Of a stretch of DNA of 64,000 bases, positions 25,447-33,367 are shown in pieces (positions within the stretch are counted from its first letter, which is position 1; the number at the start of each line of letters is the position of its first letter). Origin of the DNA: Microbacterium gallinarum. Its GTDB lineage: Bacteria; Actinomycetota; Actinomycetes; Actinomycetales; Microbacteriaceae. The position numbers and the translations under genes are program-made. The stretch is taken from assembly GCF_014837165.1 (NCBI RefSeq), contig NZ_JACSPM010000005.1, forward strand, positions 110,404-174,403. Direction: 5' to 3'. The notes under the pieces are model-generated. The model made no database searches. It was given only the letters and a program-made list of their open reading frames with translations, and was not told the origin of the DNA.

Positions 25447-26252
25447 CAGGCCGCCGCCCGCTCGTCGAGGAAGACGCGGCTCTGCTCGATCGCGTCGAAC
25501 AGGTCGCCGGCGTAGGCGTCGAACTCCACGATGGCGAATTCAAGAGCGGATGCCGCGTCCAGCGCCGAGTTCAGCGGCACGTTGCCCGTGCCGGCCGGCA
25601 CCTGGTCGGCGGGCGGGTAGGCCTTGATCGCCTCGGCGTCGAGCGTGCCGTCCTTGACGTGCACCGCGACGACGCGGTCGCCCAGCGTGGTGAGCAGCGC
25701 GGCCGGGTCGACTCCCGCGCGGGCGGCCCAGTACAGGTCGACCTCGAGCACGACGCGGGGGTCCAGCAGCTCGGCGAGCAGCTCGAGGCCGGTCTGCCCG
25801 TCGATCTGCGCCTCGAGCTCGTGCGCATGGTTGTGGTACCCGACGCGCAGTCCGCGGTGGGCCGCGATCTCGGCGGCGGCGTTGAGCAGGCGTGCGGTCT
25901 CCTCGATCTGCTCGCGCGTCTCCCAGCGGGCGGGCTCGGTGTACGGGTCGATGACCGTGCCCATGCCGAGGATCTCGGCGGCATCGAACACCTCGTCGGG
26001 CGTCGGCACGGGGAGTGTGGTGCCGCTGCCGTCGGGGTTCACGAAGGAGGTCGACGCGAGGAATGCGTGGCCGGTGGGGGCGGCAAGGCCGTGAGCGGTG
26101 AGGGATGCCGCGAGCGGGGCCGCGCGCCGGACGAAGTCGTAAGGCTCGACGGCGGTGAACCCGCGCCGGGCGACCTCGGCGAGGGTGCCGTCCAGGTCGG
26201 CCTCGAGGGCGTCCTTCACGGTGAACAGCTGAACCGATGTGAGTGCCGTCAT
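25446..26252 (-). CDS. Sugar phosphate isomerase/epimerase-type TIM barrel
   Basis: A 268-residue AP-endonuclease-2-like TIM-barrel protein. Metal-ligand motifs are GYHNHAHELE and VVLEVDLYWAARAGVDPAALL, with a conserved Glu near the C-terminus (FAIVEFDAYAGDL). Family members isomerise or epimerise keto-sugars or inosose with a divalent metal. I start at ATG 26252 with GAGAGG ahead; the frame remains open much further upstream, antisense to the TetR gene, which I regard as spurious. First gene of a two-gene operon with the Gfo/Idh/MocA enzyme. Confidence 0.88.
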   Translation of the reverse strand: MTALTSVQLFTVKDALEADLDGTLAEVARRGFTAVEPYDFVRRAAPLAASLTAHGLAAPTGHAFLASTSFVNPDGSGTTLPVPTPDEVFDAAEILGMGTVIDPYTEPARWETREQIEETARLLNAAAEIAAHRGLRVGYHNHAHELEAQIDGQTGLELLAELLDPRVVLEVDLYWAARAGVDPAALLTTLGDRVVAVHVKDGTLDAEAIKAYPPADQVPAGTGNVPLNSALDAASALEFAIVEFDAYAGDLFDAIEQSRVFLDERAAA

Positions 26253-26304
26253 GGAACCTCTCCTGTGGTCGACGTCGACGTGCGCCCGATGGCGCCACGT
26301 GAGC

Positions 26305-26310
26305 ACGCTA
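26305..26310 (-). promoter_or_regulatory. -10 box TAGCGT, sugar isomerase operon
   Basis: Minus-strand TAGCGT, preceded by a TG extension, lies about 50 bp before the isomerase start; the palindrome at 26315-26336 sits just upstream, between it and the -35 region. Confidence 0.5.
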
Positions 26311-26314
26311 GCAC

Positions 26315-26336
26315 AAAACCTCCACACGGAGGTTTT
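26315..26336. promoter_or_regulatory. TetR operator, AAAACCTCC palindrome
   Basis: AAAACCTCC and GGAGGTTTT form perfect 9-bp arms with an ACAC spacer. The site lies between the -10 boxes of the isomerase operon and the divergent TetR gene, so one bound dimer could control both. Confidence 0.75.
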
Positions 26337-26345
26337 CATTCTGGC

Positions 26346-26351
26346 TAGGAT
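26346..26351 (+). promoter_or_regulatory. -10 box TAGGAT, TetR gene
   Basis: TAGGAT lies 6 nt before ATG 26358; leaderless. Confidence 0.6.
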
Positions 26352-26357
26352 GCCTGC

Positions 26358-27002
26358 ATGCCCGAAGAGCCCGCGGTCGCCGCCGACGACGACGCCTCGT
26401 CCCGGCCGCGCGGGCCGTATGCGAAGGGCCTCGCCCGGCGACAGCAGATCCTCGACCGTGCCATCGAAGTGTTCGCGCGGCGGGGGTCGGCCGGTACCAG
26501 CCTGCGATCGATCGCCCAGGAGATCGGGGTCTCGCATGCCGCGCTGTCGCACTACTTCTCGTCGCGCGAAAGCCTGCTCGTCGAGGTGTACCGCGAGGCG
26601 GAGCGCCAGCAGGTCGAGGCCGAGCCGCACGGCCTCGACGCGTCGCCCGTCGACATCATGACCGCATCCGCTCGACGCAACCACGCCGTGCCCGGGCTGG
26701 TGCAGCTCTACTCGACGCTCGTCGCGGCAGCCCTCGAAGCCGGCCATCCCGACGCCACCGCCTTCGCCACCGAGCGCTTCGCGGCGGTGCGCGCCGACCT
26801 CGTGCAGCGCGTCGAGCGCGGGCAGGCGTCGGGGCGCATCCGTGACGACGTCGATGCCGAGTCCGTCGCATCGCTCGTCATCGCGGCGTCCGACGGGCTG
26901 CAGACCCAGTGGATGCTCGACGAGTCGGTCCCCCAGTCCGAATCGCTCGATCTTCTCGCGCGACTGCTGGAACCCCACCCCCGGCGCGGCGGCAAGGCAT
27001 AG
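26358..27002 (+). CDS. TetR-family repressor of the sugar isomerase operon
   Basis: A 214-residue TetR regulator. The helix-turn-helix spans about residues 24-70 (RRQQILDRAIEVFARRGSAGTSLRSIAQEIGVSHAALSHYFSSRESLLVEVYREAERQQ). The C-terminal helical ligand domain is typical in length. It diverges from the isomerase/oxidoreductase operon and the 22-bp palindrome between them is the likely operator. Its TAG stop codon forms the first three bases of the -10 box of the next gene. Confidence 0.88.
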   Translation: MPEEPAVAADDDASSRPRGPYAKGLARRQQILDRAIEVFARRGSAGTSLRSIAQEIGVSHAALSHYFSSRESLLVEVYREAERQQVEAEPHGLDASPVDIMTASARRNHAVPGLVQLYSTLVAAALEAGHPDATAFATERFAAVRADLVQRVERGQASGRIRDDVDAESVASLVIAASDGLQTQWMLDESVPQSESLDLLARLLEPHPRRGGKA

Positions 27003-27005
27003 GAT
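27000..27005 (+). promoter_or_regulatory. -10 box TAGGAT overlapping the TetR stop codon
   Basis: The TAG of TAGGAT is the stop codon of the TetR gene; the box is 6 nt before GTG 27012. Confidence 0.6.
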
Positions 27006-27011
27006 CGCGGC

Positions 27012-27437
27012 GTGGGGACCATCTACTACGGCGGCTCGGCGACTCCGATCCACATCGAAGACCGGGCGCTGGCGCATCTCAAGGTCGTCATCACGACGAA
27101 GCTGCGGCGCGGGGAGAGCTTCACCGTCTCGTGGGAGCACCCGGACGATGAGCCGCGCGGGCGCAGCACGCTGTGGCTGCATCCCTCCATCCCGCTGCGC
27201 TTCGTCTTCGACGACCCCGAACCGACGAAGCTCAGTCGGCAGTGGGTCGAAGACCTTGCCAACTCAGCCAGCTCCTCCGGTGGCATCACCCTCGTCGCGG
27301 AGCACATCGACACCGCGCCCGAGCCGACGAGCGGCACGGCGGAGGGAGATGTGACGCTCGGCGCGGTCGAGGTCGACAGCCTCGATGTCGGCACCCTGCG
27401 AGTGGCGGGCACCGAGTTCCCCGGCGACGAGCGCTGA
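27012..27437 (+). CDS. Small conserved Microbacteriaceae protein, copy A
   Basis: A 141-residue soluble protein starting at GTG 27012, leaderless. Residues 1-85 (MGTIYYGGSATPIHIEDRAL..., AHLKVVITTKLRRGESFTVSW, STLWLHPSIPLRFVFD) align well with the convergent gene at 27443-27760; the C-terminal tail is acidic and variable. I recall this family as widespread in Microbacteriaceae and sometimes mislabelled as DNA ligase; a DUF7882 label is my recollection. No catalytic motif is seen. Function unknown. Confidence 0.75.
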   Translation: MGTIYYGGSATPIHIEDRALAHLKVVITTKLRRGESFTVSWEHPDDEPRGRSTLWLHPSIPLRFVFDDPEPTKLSRQWVEDLANSASSSGGITLVAEHIDTAPEPTSGTAEGDVTLGAVEVDSLDVGTLRVAGTEFPGDER

Positions 27438-27442
27438 GGCTC

Positions 27443-27760
27443 TCAGGCCTCTTCCGGCGCGGCGTCCTCGGCGGGCTCGGGGACGATCGAGAGCCCGGAG
27501 GGGCCACTCGCGGAGAGCATCAGGTCTTCGATCCAGCGCCGATTGACCCGCGGCTGACGGCTGCCGAAGAAGTGGAACTGCAGCGGCACGGACGGATGGA
27601 TCCAGAAGCTGCGACGACCACTGCCGTCGCCCACCTCGACGTCGAACATGAACGGCTCCCCCCGGCGGAGCTTGTTCATGATGACGATGCGCAGATGCGC
27701 GAGGGTCCGATCGTCGATGTCGACCGAGTTCGCCGTCGTGTCGTAGATGAACCTGCCCAT
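27443..27760 (-). CDS. Small conserved Microbacteriaceae protein, copy B
   Basis: A 105-residue paralogue of the convergent gene at 27012. Shared features are MG.(I/F)YY/D at the start, I(E/D)DR(A/T)LAHL(K/R)(V/I)VI, NKLRRGEPFMFDVE and a FWIHPSVPLQFHF segment, with an RRWIEDLM helix near the end. The two stop codons are 5 bp apart, an inverted pair. TATGCT lies 6 nt before ATG 27760, so it is leaderless like its twin. The length is about 75% of copy A, with a shorter acidic tail. Confidence 0.75.
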   Translation of the reverse strand: MGRFIYDTTANSVDIDDRTLAHLRIVIMNKLRRGEPFMFDVEVGDGSGRRSFWIHPSVPLQFHFFGSRQPRVNRRWIEDLMLSASGPSGLSIVPEPAEDAAPEEA

Positions 27761-27782
27761 GCGAGGAGCATAGAGCGCCGTG

Positions 27783-28346
27783 TCAGCGCGGCGCGAACGC
27801 GGCGGCGAACAGGCGCCGGGCCCTTGCCGCGACGGCGGGCCGGGCAGGCGGGTCGGTGCGGGCCAGCTCGGTGGCCAGCATCCCGGCCGCCATCGTCACG
27901 TCCTCGGCGTCGATGTGGTCGCCGATGCGGCCCGCACGGTGCTCTCGTTCGACGAGCGACGACACCACCACGGCGAAGCGCTCGCCCAGCGGCTGAACGC
28001 GCGGGTCGGTCAGGTCGGCCGTGATGAGCGCGAGCAGCGCGGTGGACTCGACGGCCTGCGCCACGACTCTGTCGAGCAGGTCGTCGATCGTGCGGTCGGG
28101 ACCGGAGATGTACTCCTCCAACTCGGCGACGTTCTCCTCGAACACCGCGACGGCGAGCGCCGTGCGGTCGGGGAAGTGCCGATAGAGACTGCCCTGCCCG
28201 ACGCCGGCGCGCTTGGCGACAGCGCTGAAGGGCGCGGCGAGGCCCCCGTCGGCGTACACCTCTCGAGCGGCGGCGATCAGGGCTCTGCGATTCTCGGCGG
28301 CGGCGGCGGGCCCACGGTTCGCACGGGGGGATGCGGTGCTCTGCAC
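27783..28346 (-). CDS. TetR-family repressor of the adjacent SDR gene
   Basis: A 187-residue TetR regulator starting at GTG 28346. The DNA-binding part spans about residues 17-65 (ENRRALIAAAREVYADGGLAAPFSAVAKRAGVGQGSLYRHFPDRTALAVAVF). The C-terminal domain (VAQAVESTALLALITADLTDP...) resembles the SbtR-type fold. It diverges from the SDR gene, and an 18-bp palindrome lies directly upstream of its own -10 box (TAGGCT, 28353-28358). Confidence 0.87.
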   Translation of the reverse strand: MQSTASPRANRGPAAAAENRRALIAAAREVYADGGLAAPFSAVAKRAGVGQGSLYRHFPDRTALAVAVFEENVAELEEYISGPDRTIDDLLDRVVAQAVESTALLALITADLTDPRVQPLGERFAVVVSSLVEREHRAGRIGDHIDAEDVTMAAGMLATELARTDPPARPAVAARARRLFAAAFAPR

Positions 28347-28352
28347 GGGTGT

Positions 28353-28358
28353 AGCCTA
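28353..28358 (-). promoter_or_regulatory. -10 box TAGGCT, TetR gene
   Basis: Minus-strand TAGGCT is 6 nt before GTG 28346. Confidence 0.6.
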
Positions 28359-28361
28359 ACT

Positions 28362-28379
28362 CCGGACAATGATGTCCGG
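28362..28379. promoter_or_regulatory. TetR operator, CCGGACA palindrome
   Basis: CCGGACA and TGTCCGG, 7-bp perfect arms with an ATGA spacer, in the 51-bp gap between the divergent TetR and SDR genes. Confidence 0.75.
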
Positions 28380-28397
28380 TTACGAAAGGAACTCATC

Positions 28398-29474
28398 ATG
28401 GGCAACCCGAAGCCCCTCACCGGGGACTCCTCGATCGCCGAGTGGCTGGCCGATCCCGCCGGGAACGCGATCCTCACCCACATGCTCGCGCAGAGCGGGC
28501 AGACGCCCGAGGTCTTCACACCCGTGCGACGCCTCGCGATCAAGCGACTCGTGAAGCTCAGTCGCGGCTCCTTCACCCAGGGGATGCTCGACGACCTGGT
28601 CGCTCGTGCCGCCGCGGGCGACGTGCCCGAGGGCGCCACCGGCGCTGCCCCGGCCGTCACCGCCGACGCTGCCGACGGTGCCGACGACGCCGTGCCGACG
28701 GTCGCGCTGCGTGAGTGGACCGAACGCATCGACCAGGGCCGCTTCGCCGGTCAGACCGTGATCGTCACCGGGGCCGGCTCGGGCATCGGCCGCGCCACGG
28801 CGTCCCGCATCGCGCGCGAGGGCGGTCGGGTCATCGCGGTGGACGTCAGCCAGGAGCGCCTCGACGAGTTCGTCGGCGAACACCCGGGGGCCGACATCTC
28901 CGCCCTCGCCGCCGATATCACCGACGACGAAGCGATCGCCCGCATCGTCGAGACGGCCGGCGACACCATCGACGGTCTCGCCAACATCGCCGGGATCATG
29001 GACGACATGACGCCGGTGGGCGAGGTCTCCGACGCCGTCTGGCAGCGTGTCTTCCGCGTGAACGTCGACGGCACGATGAAGCTCATGCGAGCGGTCATCC
29101 CGACGATGCTCGCTCAGGGCGGCGGCTCGATCGTCAACACCGCATCCGAAGCCGCGCTGCGCGGCTCTGCCGCCGGTGCCGCCTACACCGCGTCCAAGCA
29201 CGCCGTCGTCGGCCTCACCAAGTCGAGCGCCTTCATGTACGGTCCCAGCGGCATCCGCGTCAACGCGGTCGCCCCCGGCGCGACGATCACCAACATCGAG
29301 GCGAGCTTCGCCTCGCCGCTCGGAGCGGAGCGCGTGCGCACCGGCATGGCGGTCATGTCCGACCCGGTCGAGGCCGATGCTCTCGCGGCATCCATCACCT
29401 TCCTGCTCTCCGACGACGGCGTGAACATCAACGGCGTCACGCTTGCGAGCGACGGGGGCTGGTCCGCGGCCTGA
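28398..29474 (+). CDS. Short-chain dehydrogenase with N-terminal extension
   Basis: A 358-residue protein. Residues 115-358 are a classical SDR: TGAGSGIG (124-131), NIAG, the catalytic Ser in NTASEAA and YTASK. Residues 1-100 are an extra helical module (SIAEWLADPAGNAILTHMLAQSG...) and an Ala-rich linker. The module resembles the short helical region at the C-terminus of some GH3 glucosidases, which I note from memory. GAAAGGA precedes ATG 28398. Probably repressed by the divergent TetR protein. The substrate is unknown. Confidence 0.87.
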   Translation: MGNPKPLTGDSSIAEWLADPAGNAILTHMLAQSGQTPEVFTPVRRLAIKRLVKLSRGSFTQGMLDDLVARAAAGDVPEGATGAAPAVTADAADGADDAVPTVALREWTERIDQGRFAGQTVIVTGAGSGIGRATASRIAREGGRVIAVDVSQERLDEFVGEHPGADISALAADITDDEAIARIVETAGDTIDGLANIAGIMDDMTPVGEVSDAVWQRVFRVNVDGTMKLMRAVIPTMLAQGGGSIVNTASEAALRGSAAGAAYTASKHAVVGLTKSSAFMYGPSGIRVNAVAPGATITNIEASFASPLGAERVRTGMAVMSDPVEADALAASITFLLSDDGVNINGVTLASDGGWSAA

Positions 29475-29522
29475 CGCGGTAGCGGAGAACGCTGCGCGGC
29501 TGCTCCCGCGGCACGGCGCTCC

Positions 29523-29554
29523 CGATGCCCGGCGAAGCGATTCGCCGGGCATCG
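29523..29554. terminator. Bidirectional terminator hairpin
   Basis: CGATGCCCGGCGAA pairs perfectly with TTCGCCGGGCATCG across a GCGA loop. It lies between convergent SDR and SLC13 genes. Confidence 0.85.
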
Positions 29555-29560
29555 GCCGTG

Positions 29561-31123
29561 TCAGAAGGGCCAGACCAGGGGCACGTAGAGCACGGCGAAC
29601 AGCAGGAAGATCACGGCGAGCGGGAGCCCGAGCTTCCAGTAGTCGCCGAACCGGTAGCCGCCGGGCTCCATCACCATCAGGTTGACCGGGGTCGCGATGG
29701 GAGTCAGGAACGAGGCGGCCGCCGCGACGGTGAGCGCCATCATGAACGGCTGCACCGACAGATCGAGGGATGCGGCGACCGACACCGCGATCGGAGCGAC
29801 GATGAGCACCGTCGCGGTGTTGCTGATCAGCTGACCGAGCACGACGGTGAGCAGGCACAGCGCTGCCAGGGCGACGTGCGGTCCGCCCGCGCCGAGCATG
29901 GAGAGCAGCCCATCCGCGATGAGCGCGGCGGTGCCGGTCTCGATGAAGGCCGTCGACAGCGGGATCATGCCGGCGATCAGCACGATCGTCGTCCACGAGA
30001 TCGACCGATACGCCTGCATCGGCGTGACCGTCCGCGTCAGCACCAGCGCCATCGCCGCGAGCAGTCCGGCGACGACCGGCGGCACGACGCCGGTTGCGAG
30101 GAGCACGATCATCGCGGCGAGCACGACCAGCGATCGCTTGGCGCCGCGGCCGAGCGGCACCGAGCGGCGCAGTCGCGCGGGCGGGTCGACGACGAGCACG
30201 CCCGTCTTCTCCGCGTGCCGGGTGAGGTCGTCCCACGTCCCCTGCATGAGCAGCACGTCGCCCGCCTGGATCGTGATGTCCTGGCCCTTCAGCTGCTCAT
30301 CACCGCGACGGGCGGCCAGGATCACCAGTTCGCCGTTGGGCGCGGCCATGCCGCAGTACACCGTGGTGCCGATGAGAGGTGACCGCGGCGGGATCACGAC
30401 CTCGCTCACGCCGTTCTGCGGTCCCATGATCAGGCCGGTGTCGAGGCTGAGCGAGTACTGCTGCCGCAGCAGGCGCGCGTGCCGCACGAGGTCGAGAGGC
30501 ATGCTGCTGACGGTGCGTACGGGAAGCAGCGGTTTGCCGAACAGGGCCATGAACGCGACCGTCACGATGACCAGGGGAACACCGACTAGCGCGAACTCGA
30601 AGTAGCCGAAGGCGCGACCGCCGTTCTCGGCGGCGATCTCCGAGACGATGACGTTCACCGGGGTGCCGGTGAGCAGCAGCAGCGAACCGGCGGAGGCCGC
30701 GAATGCCAGCGGCATGAGGAGCTGCGAGGTCGGGATGCCCGCGCGGGACGCGACGACGACCACCAGGGGCAGGAGCGCGGCGACCGCGCCGTTGATGCTG
30801 ATCAGCGCAGCCGCCCCGGCGACGAGCATGCAGATGAGCACCAGGAGGGGGAGGCGGCGGGTGCCCGCGCGGCCGATCACCTTCTGCCCCGCCCACGCCG
30901 TGACGCCCGACGCATCGAGCGACTCGCTCACCACGAAGAGAGCCGCGATGAACAGGACGGTCGGGTCGCCGAAGCCGGCGAGCGCCTGCGGCAGCGTGAG
31001 CACACCGGTGAAGAACAGCGCGAGCGAGACGCCGAGCGCGACGACTCCGAGGGGCACGCGATTGCTCACGAAGGCGACGATCGCCAGTGCCAGGATGATC
31101 AGCGTCGCCGCGACGGGGTCCAC
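29561..31123 (-). CDS. SLC13/DASS-type anion transporter with TrkA-C domain
   Basis: A 520-residue membrane protein with about 11-12 membrane segments split by a cytoplasmic insert. The two transport halves carry the duplicated SNT-like signatures (LLTGTPVNVIVSE and LISNTATVLIVAPIAVSV). The insert (around 230-320; GVSEVVIPPRSPLIGTTVYCGMAAPNGELVILAARRG, IQAGDVLLMQG) is a TrkA-C/RCK-C domain. It probably imports dicarboxylates, sulfate or a similar anion with Na+ or H+. GTG 31123 is leaderless behind TAGGGT. Confidence 0.88.
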   Translation of the reverse strand: MDPVAATLIILALAIVAFVSNRVPLGVVALGVSLALFFTGVLTLPQALAGFGDPTVLFIAALFVVSESLDASGVTAWAGQKVIGRAGTRRLPLLVLICMLVAGAAALISINGAVAALLPLVVVVASRAGIPTSQLLMPLAFAASAGSLLLLTGTPVNVIVSEIAAENGGRAFGYFEFALVGVPLVIVTVAFMALFGKPLLPVRTVSSMPLDLVRHARLLRQQYSLSLDTGLIMGPQNGVSEVVIPPRSPLIGTTVYCGMAAPNGELVILAARRGDEQLKGQDITIQAGDVLLMQGTWDDLTRHAEKTGVLVVDPPARLRRSVPLGRGAKRSLVVLAAMIVLLATGVVPPVVAGLLAAMALVLTRTVTPMQAYRSISWTTIVLIAGMIPLSTAFIETGTAALIADGLLSMLGAGGPHVALAALCLLTVVLGQLISNTATVLIVAPIAVSVAASLDLSVQPFMMALTVAAAASFLTPIATPVNLMVMEPGGYRFGDYWKLGLPLAVIFLLFAVLYVPLVWPF

Positions 31124-31129
31124 TCGCCC

Positions 31130-31135
31130 ACCCTA
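31130..31135 (-). promoter_or_regulatory. -10 box TAGGGT, SLC13 gene
   Basis: TAGGGT on the minus strand is 6 nt before GTG 31123. Confidence 0.6.
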
Positions 31136-31181
31136 GCCAGCGTGTCCGGCGGACGTCAGGCGACGCGGAGCGGCCGCGAGC

Positions 31182-33185
31182 TCAGCCGCGGAGCACCGCG
31201 AGCCCGGCCACGTCGTAGGCCACCTCGACCGCCTCGAAGATCGCGGCGTCGATCGTGCGGGGCGCGTAGGCGTCGCCGATGGTGACGACGCGGGGCGCGG
31301 CATCCGACAGTCCGTCGATCACGACGGAGGCGCGCGGCTCGACCGCCACGACGGCGTCGAGCCCGGTGAGCGTCTCATCGACGCCGGTGAGCGTGTCGGC
31401 GAGGTCGACCGTGCCACTGCCGAGGGCGGTCACCGACTGCGCCGTGCGGCGCCGGAAGCCGCCGTGCGCGCGCAGGCGCTGCAGCAGGAGCGGCCGGTCG
31501 TAGCCCGCGCCGATATGCGGGAACACCGACTCGAACGGCGTGACGAGCTCGAGTTCGTCGACGTGGTCGAGCAGGGTGAGCACGATGCCGGCCGCGTACG
31601 CCGTGCCGTCCGCGTCGACGACGGCGATCCGCGATCCGACGCGTGCAGGGGCGGATGCCGCGGCGAACGCGTCGACCGTGCCCTCGAGGGGGAAGCCGCC
31701 GGCGTACGCGCCGCCCAGAGCGAGCGACGAACGGCGCGGCGCCGTCGCCCCGGTGGCAAGGACGATGCCGTCGGCAGCCTCCGCGCGCAGATCGGCGGCG
31801 GTCGCGCGCACCCCGAGCCGTACGTCGACGCTCGCATCCGCGAGATCGCGCACCAGGTCGTTCACGAGCAGGCCGACGCTCTCGCGGCCGGGGACGCGCC
31901 GCGCGAGCCGCAGCTGGCCGCCGAGCTCCTCATCCGCCTCGAGCAGCGTGACGTCGTGCCCGTCGGAAGCGAGCTCGACCGCGGCGCGCATGCCTGCCGG
32001 TCCGCCGCCGACCACGATCCACCGCTGCGCGACCTCGGCGCGGGGGCGCTCCGCGCGTTCGCGCTCCCGGCCCGCGAGCGGGTTGACGGTGCACGACATC
32101 GCCAATCCGCGACTGCCGCGGCCGAGGCATCCCTGATTCAGCCGGATGCAATGACGGATGCCGCCGGCCCCTGCAGCACCGGTCGCGCCGGTGAGCTTCA
32201 GTCCGAGGTCGGGGTCGGCGATCTGAGCCCGCGTGAGGGCGACCATGTCGGCGATGCCCGACGCGACGACCTCCTCGGCCTCTTCAACCGACTGCGCGGC
32301 GCCGACGCCGAACACCGGCACGTCGGGGTCCGCCGCCTTGACCGCCGCCACGTCGTCGCGCAGCCACGCCACAGGCATGGCGGACGACGGGAAGACGTAG
32401 TGCACGTTGTGGTACCCGCCGGCGGCGAGGTCGAGGAAGTCGATGCGCGCTTCGGCACGGAGGCGCGCGATCACCTCGCGCATCGCCGCGCCGTCGAGTC
32501 CGTCGGCGTGGAACTCGTTCGCGACGATGCGGATGCCGACGGTGAAGTCGTCGCCGACACGTGCGCGCACGGCGCGCAGCACCTCACGCGGGAACCGCGT
32601 GCGGCCCTCGAGGTCGCCGCCGTACTCGTCGCGCCGGGCGTTGTAGAGCGGCGAGAGGAACTGGTGGAGCAGGTACCCGTGCGCCATGTGGATCTCGACG
32701 CCGTCGAACCCTCCGTCGCGGGAATGCGCAGCCGAGGTCGCCCACCCCTCGATCACCGAGGCGATGTCGTCGTGGCTCATCGCCCGCGTCGCGTGCGAGG
32801 TGGAGGGAGACAGTATGCGCGACGGGGCATACACCGTGCGCGGTCCGTCGGGTCCGTCGGGCTGCGCCTGCGCGCCGTGGTGGTTGAGCTGCACGAAGAC
32901 GCGCGCACCGGCGTCGTGGATGGCGTCGGTCATGCGACGGCTGGCCGGAACCGACTCCGGCCGGAACGCGTCCTGGAAGCCGCGGATCGAGCCCGACGGA
33001 TGCACGAAGTGGTTGCCGGCGATGAACAGGCCGCAGCCGCCCTCCGCCCGCCGCACGAAGTACGCCGTCTCGCGGTCGGACTCGACGCGGTCGGAGTACT
33101 GCTTCGAGTGCGCCGTCTGCATGATGCGGTTCGGAACCGTCACGGCCCCGATCCGCAGCGGCTGGGACAGCAGGCTCTCGGTCAT
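31182..33185 (-). CDS. Old-yellow-enzyme-type flavin oxidoreductase (FadH-like)
   Basis: A 667-residue two-part enzyme: an FMN TIM barrel (residues 1-360, e.g. FVQLNHHGAQA, GFDGVEIHMAHGYLLHQFLSPLYNARRDEYGG) and a C-terminal FAD/NAD(P) domain (WIVVGGGPAGMRAAVELASDGHDVTLLEAD). Relatives reduce 2,4-dienoyl-CoA or oxidise amines using FMN, a 4Fe-4S cluster and FAD. The cluster motif here reads CIRLNQGC...SC: the second of the four usual Cys (CxxCxxxC) is Leu. The cluster may therefore be altered or absent. TAGGCT lies 6 nt before ATG 33185. Confidence 0.88.
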   Translation of the reverse strand: MTESLLSQPLRIGAVTVPNRIMQTAHSKQYSDRVESDRETAYFVRRAEGGCGLFIAGNHFVHPSGSIRGFQDAFRPESVPASRRMTDAIHDAGARVFVQLNHHGAQAQPDGPDGPRTVYAPSRILSPSTSHATRAMSHDDIASVIEGWATSAAHSRDGGFDGVEIHMAHGYLLHQFLSPLYNARRDEYGGDLEGRTRFPREVLRAVRARVGDDFTVGIRIVANEFHADGLDGAAMREVIARLRAEARIDFLDLAAGGYHNVHYVFPSSAMPVAWLRDDVAAVKAADPDVPVFGVGAAQSVEEAEEVVASGIADMVALTRAQIADPDLGLKLTGATGAAGAGGIRHCIRLNQGCLGRGSRGLAMSCTVNPLAGRERERAERPRAEVAQRWIVVGGGPAGMRAAVELASDGHDVTLLEADEELGGQLRLARRVPGRESVGLLVNDLVRDLADASVDVRLGVRATAADLRAEAADGIVLATGATAPRRSSLALGGAYAGGFPLEGTVDAFAAASAPARVGSRIAVVDADGTAYAAGIVLTLLDHVDELELVTPFESVFPHIGAGYDRPLLLQRLRAHGGFRRRTAQSVTALGSGTVDLADTLTGVDETLTGLDAVVAVEPRASVVIDGLSDAAPRVVTIGDAYAPRTIDAAIFEAVEVAYDVAGLAVLRG

Positions 33186-33191
33186 CCTTCG

Positions 33192-33197
33192 AGCCTA
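33192..33197 (-). promoter_or_regulatory. -10 box TAGGCT, flavin oxidoreductase gene
   Basis: Minus-strand TAGGCT is 6 nt before ATG 33185. Confidence 0.55.
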
Positions 33198-33211
33198 CGA
33201 CCCCGGTGCCC

Positions 33212-33265
33212 GCTGCTCACCTGTCGCGAAGTGCTGCCCGCGGCGGCACCTTGTGACAGGTGAGC
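33212..33265. repeat. 54-bp palindromic element, copy 1
   Basis: Begins GCTGCTCACCTGTCGCGAAG and ends GACAGGTGAGC; the ends pair (about 20 bp, three mismatches), so each copy folds into a hairpin. Identical to copy 2, which lies 73 bp further on. Confidence 0.85.
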
Positions 33266-33284
33266 GGCGGCGACTCGGGCGCGG

Positions 33285-33338
33285 GCTGCTCACCTGTCGC
33301 GAAGTGCTGCCCGCGGCGGCACCTTGTGACAGGTGAGC
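33285..33338. repeat. 54-bp palindromic element, copy 2
   Basis: Exact direct repeat of 33212-33265, separated by 19 bp of GC-rich spacer. The pair fills the gap between the gamma-synthase gene and the flavin oxidoreductase gene. Confidence 0.85.
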
Positions 33339-33367
33339 GATCCCGCGCTGGGCTCAGAGCGCCGGGC

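Noticed and set aside
26253..27182. Isomerase gene extending across the TetR gene
   Set aside because: The extension is antisense to a good TetR gene and crosses its operator; the ATG at 26252 has its own GAGAGG.
33212..33338. CRISPR repeats
   Set aside because: Only two copies, 54 bp long and self-complementary with a 19-bp spacer, and no cas gene nearby.
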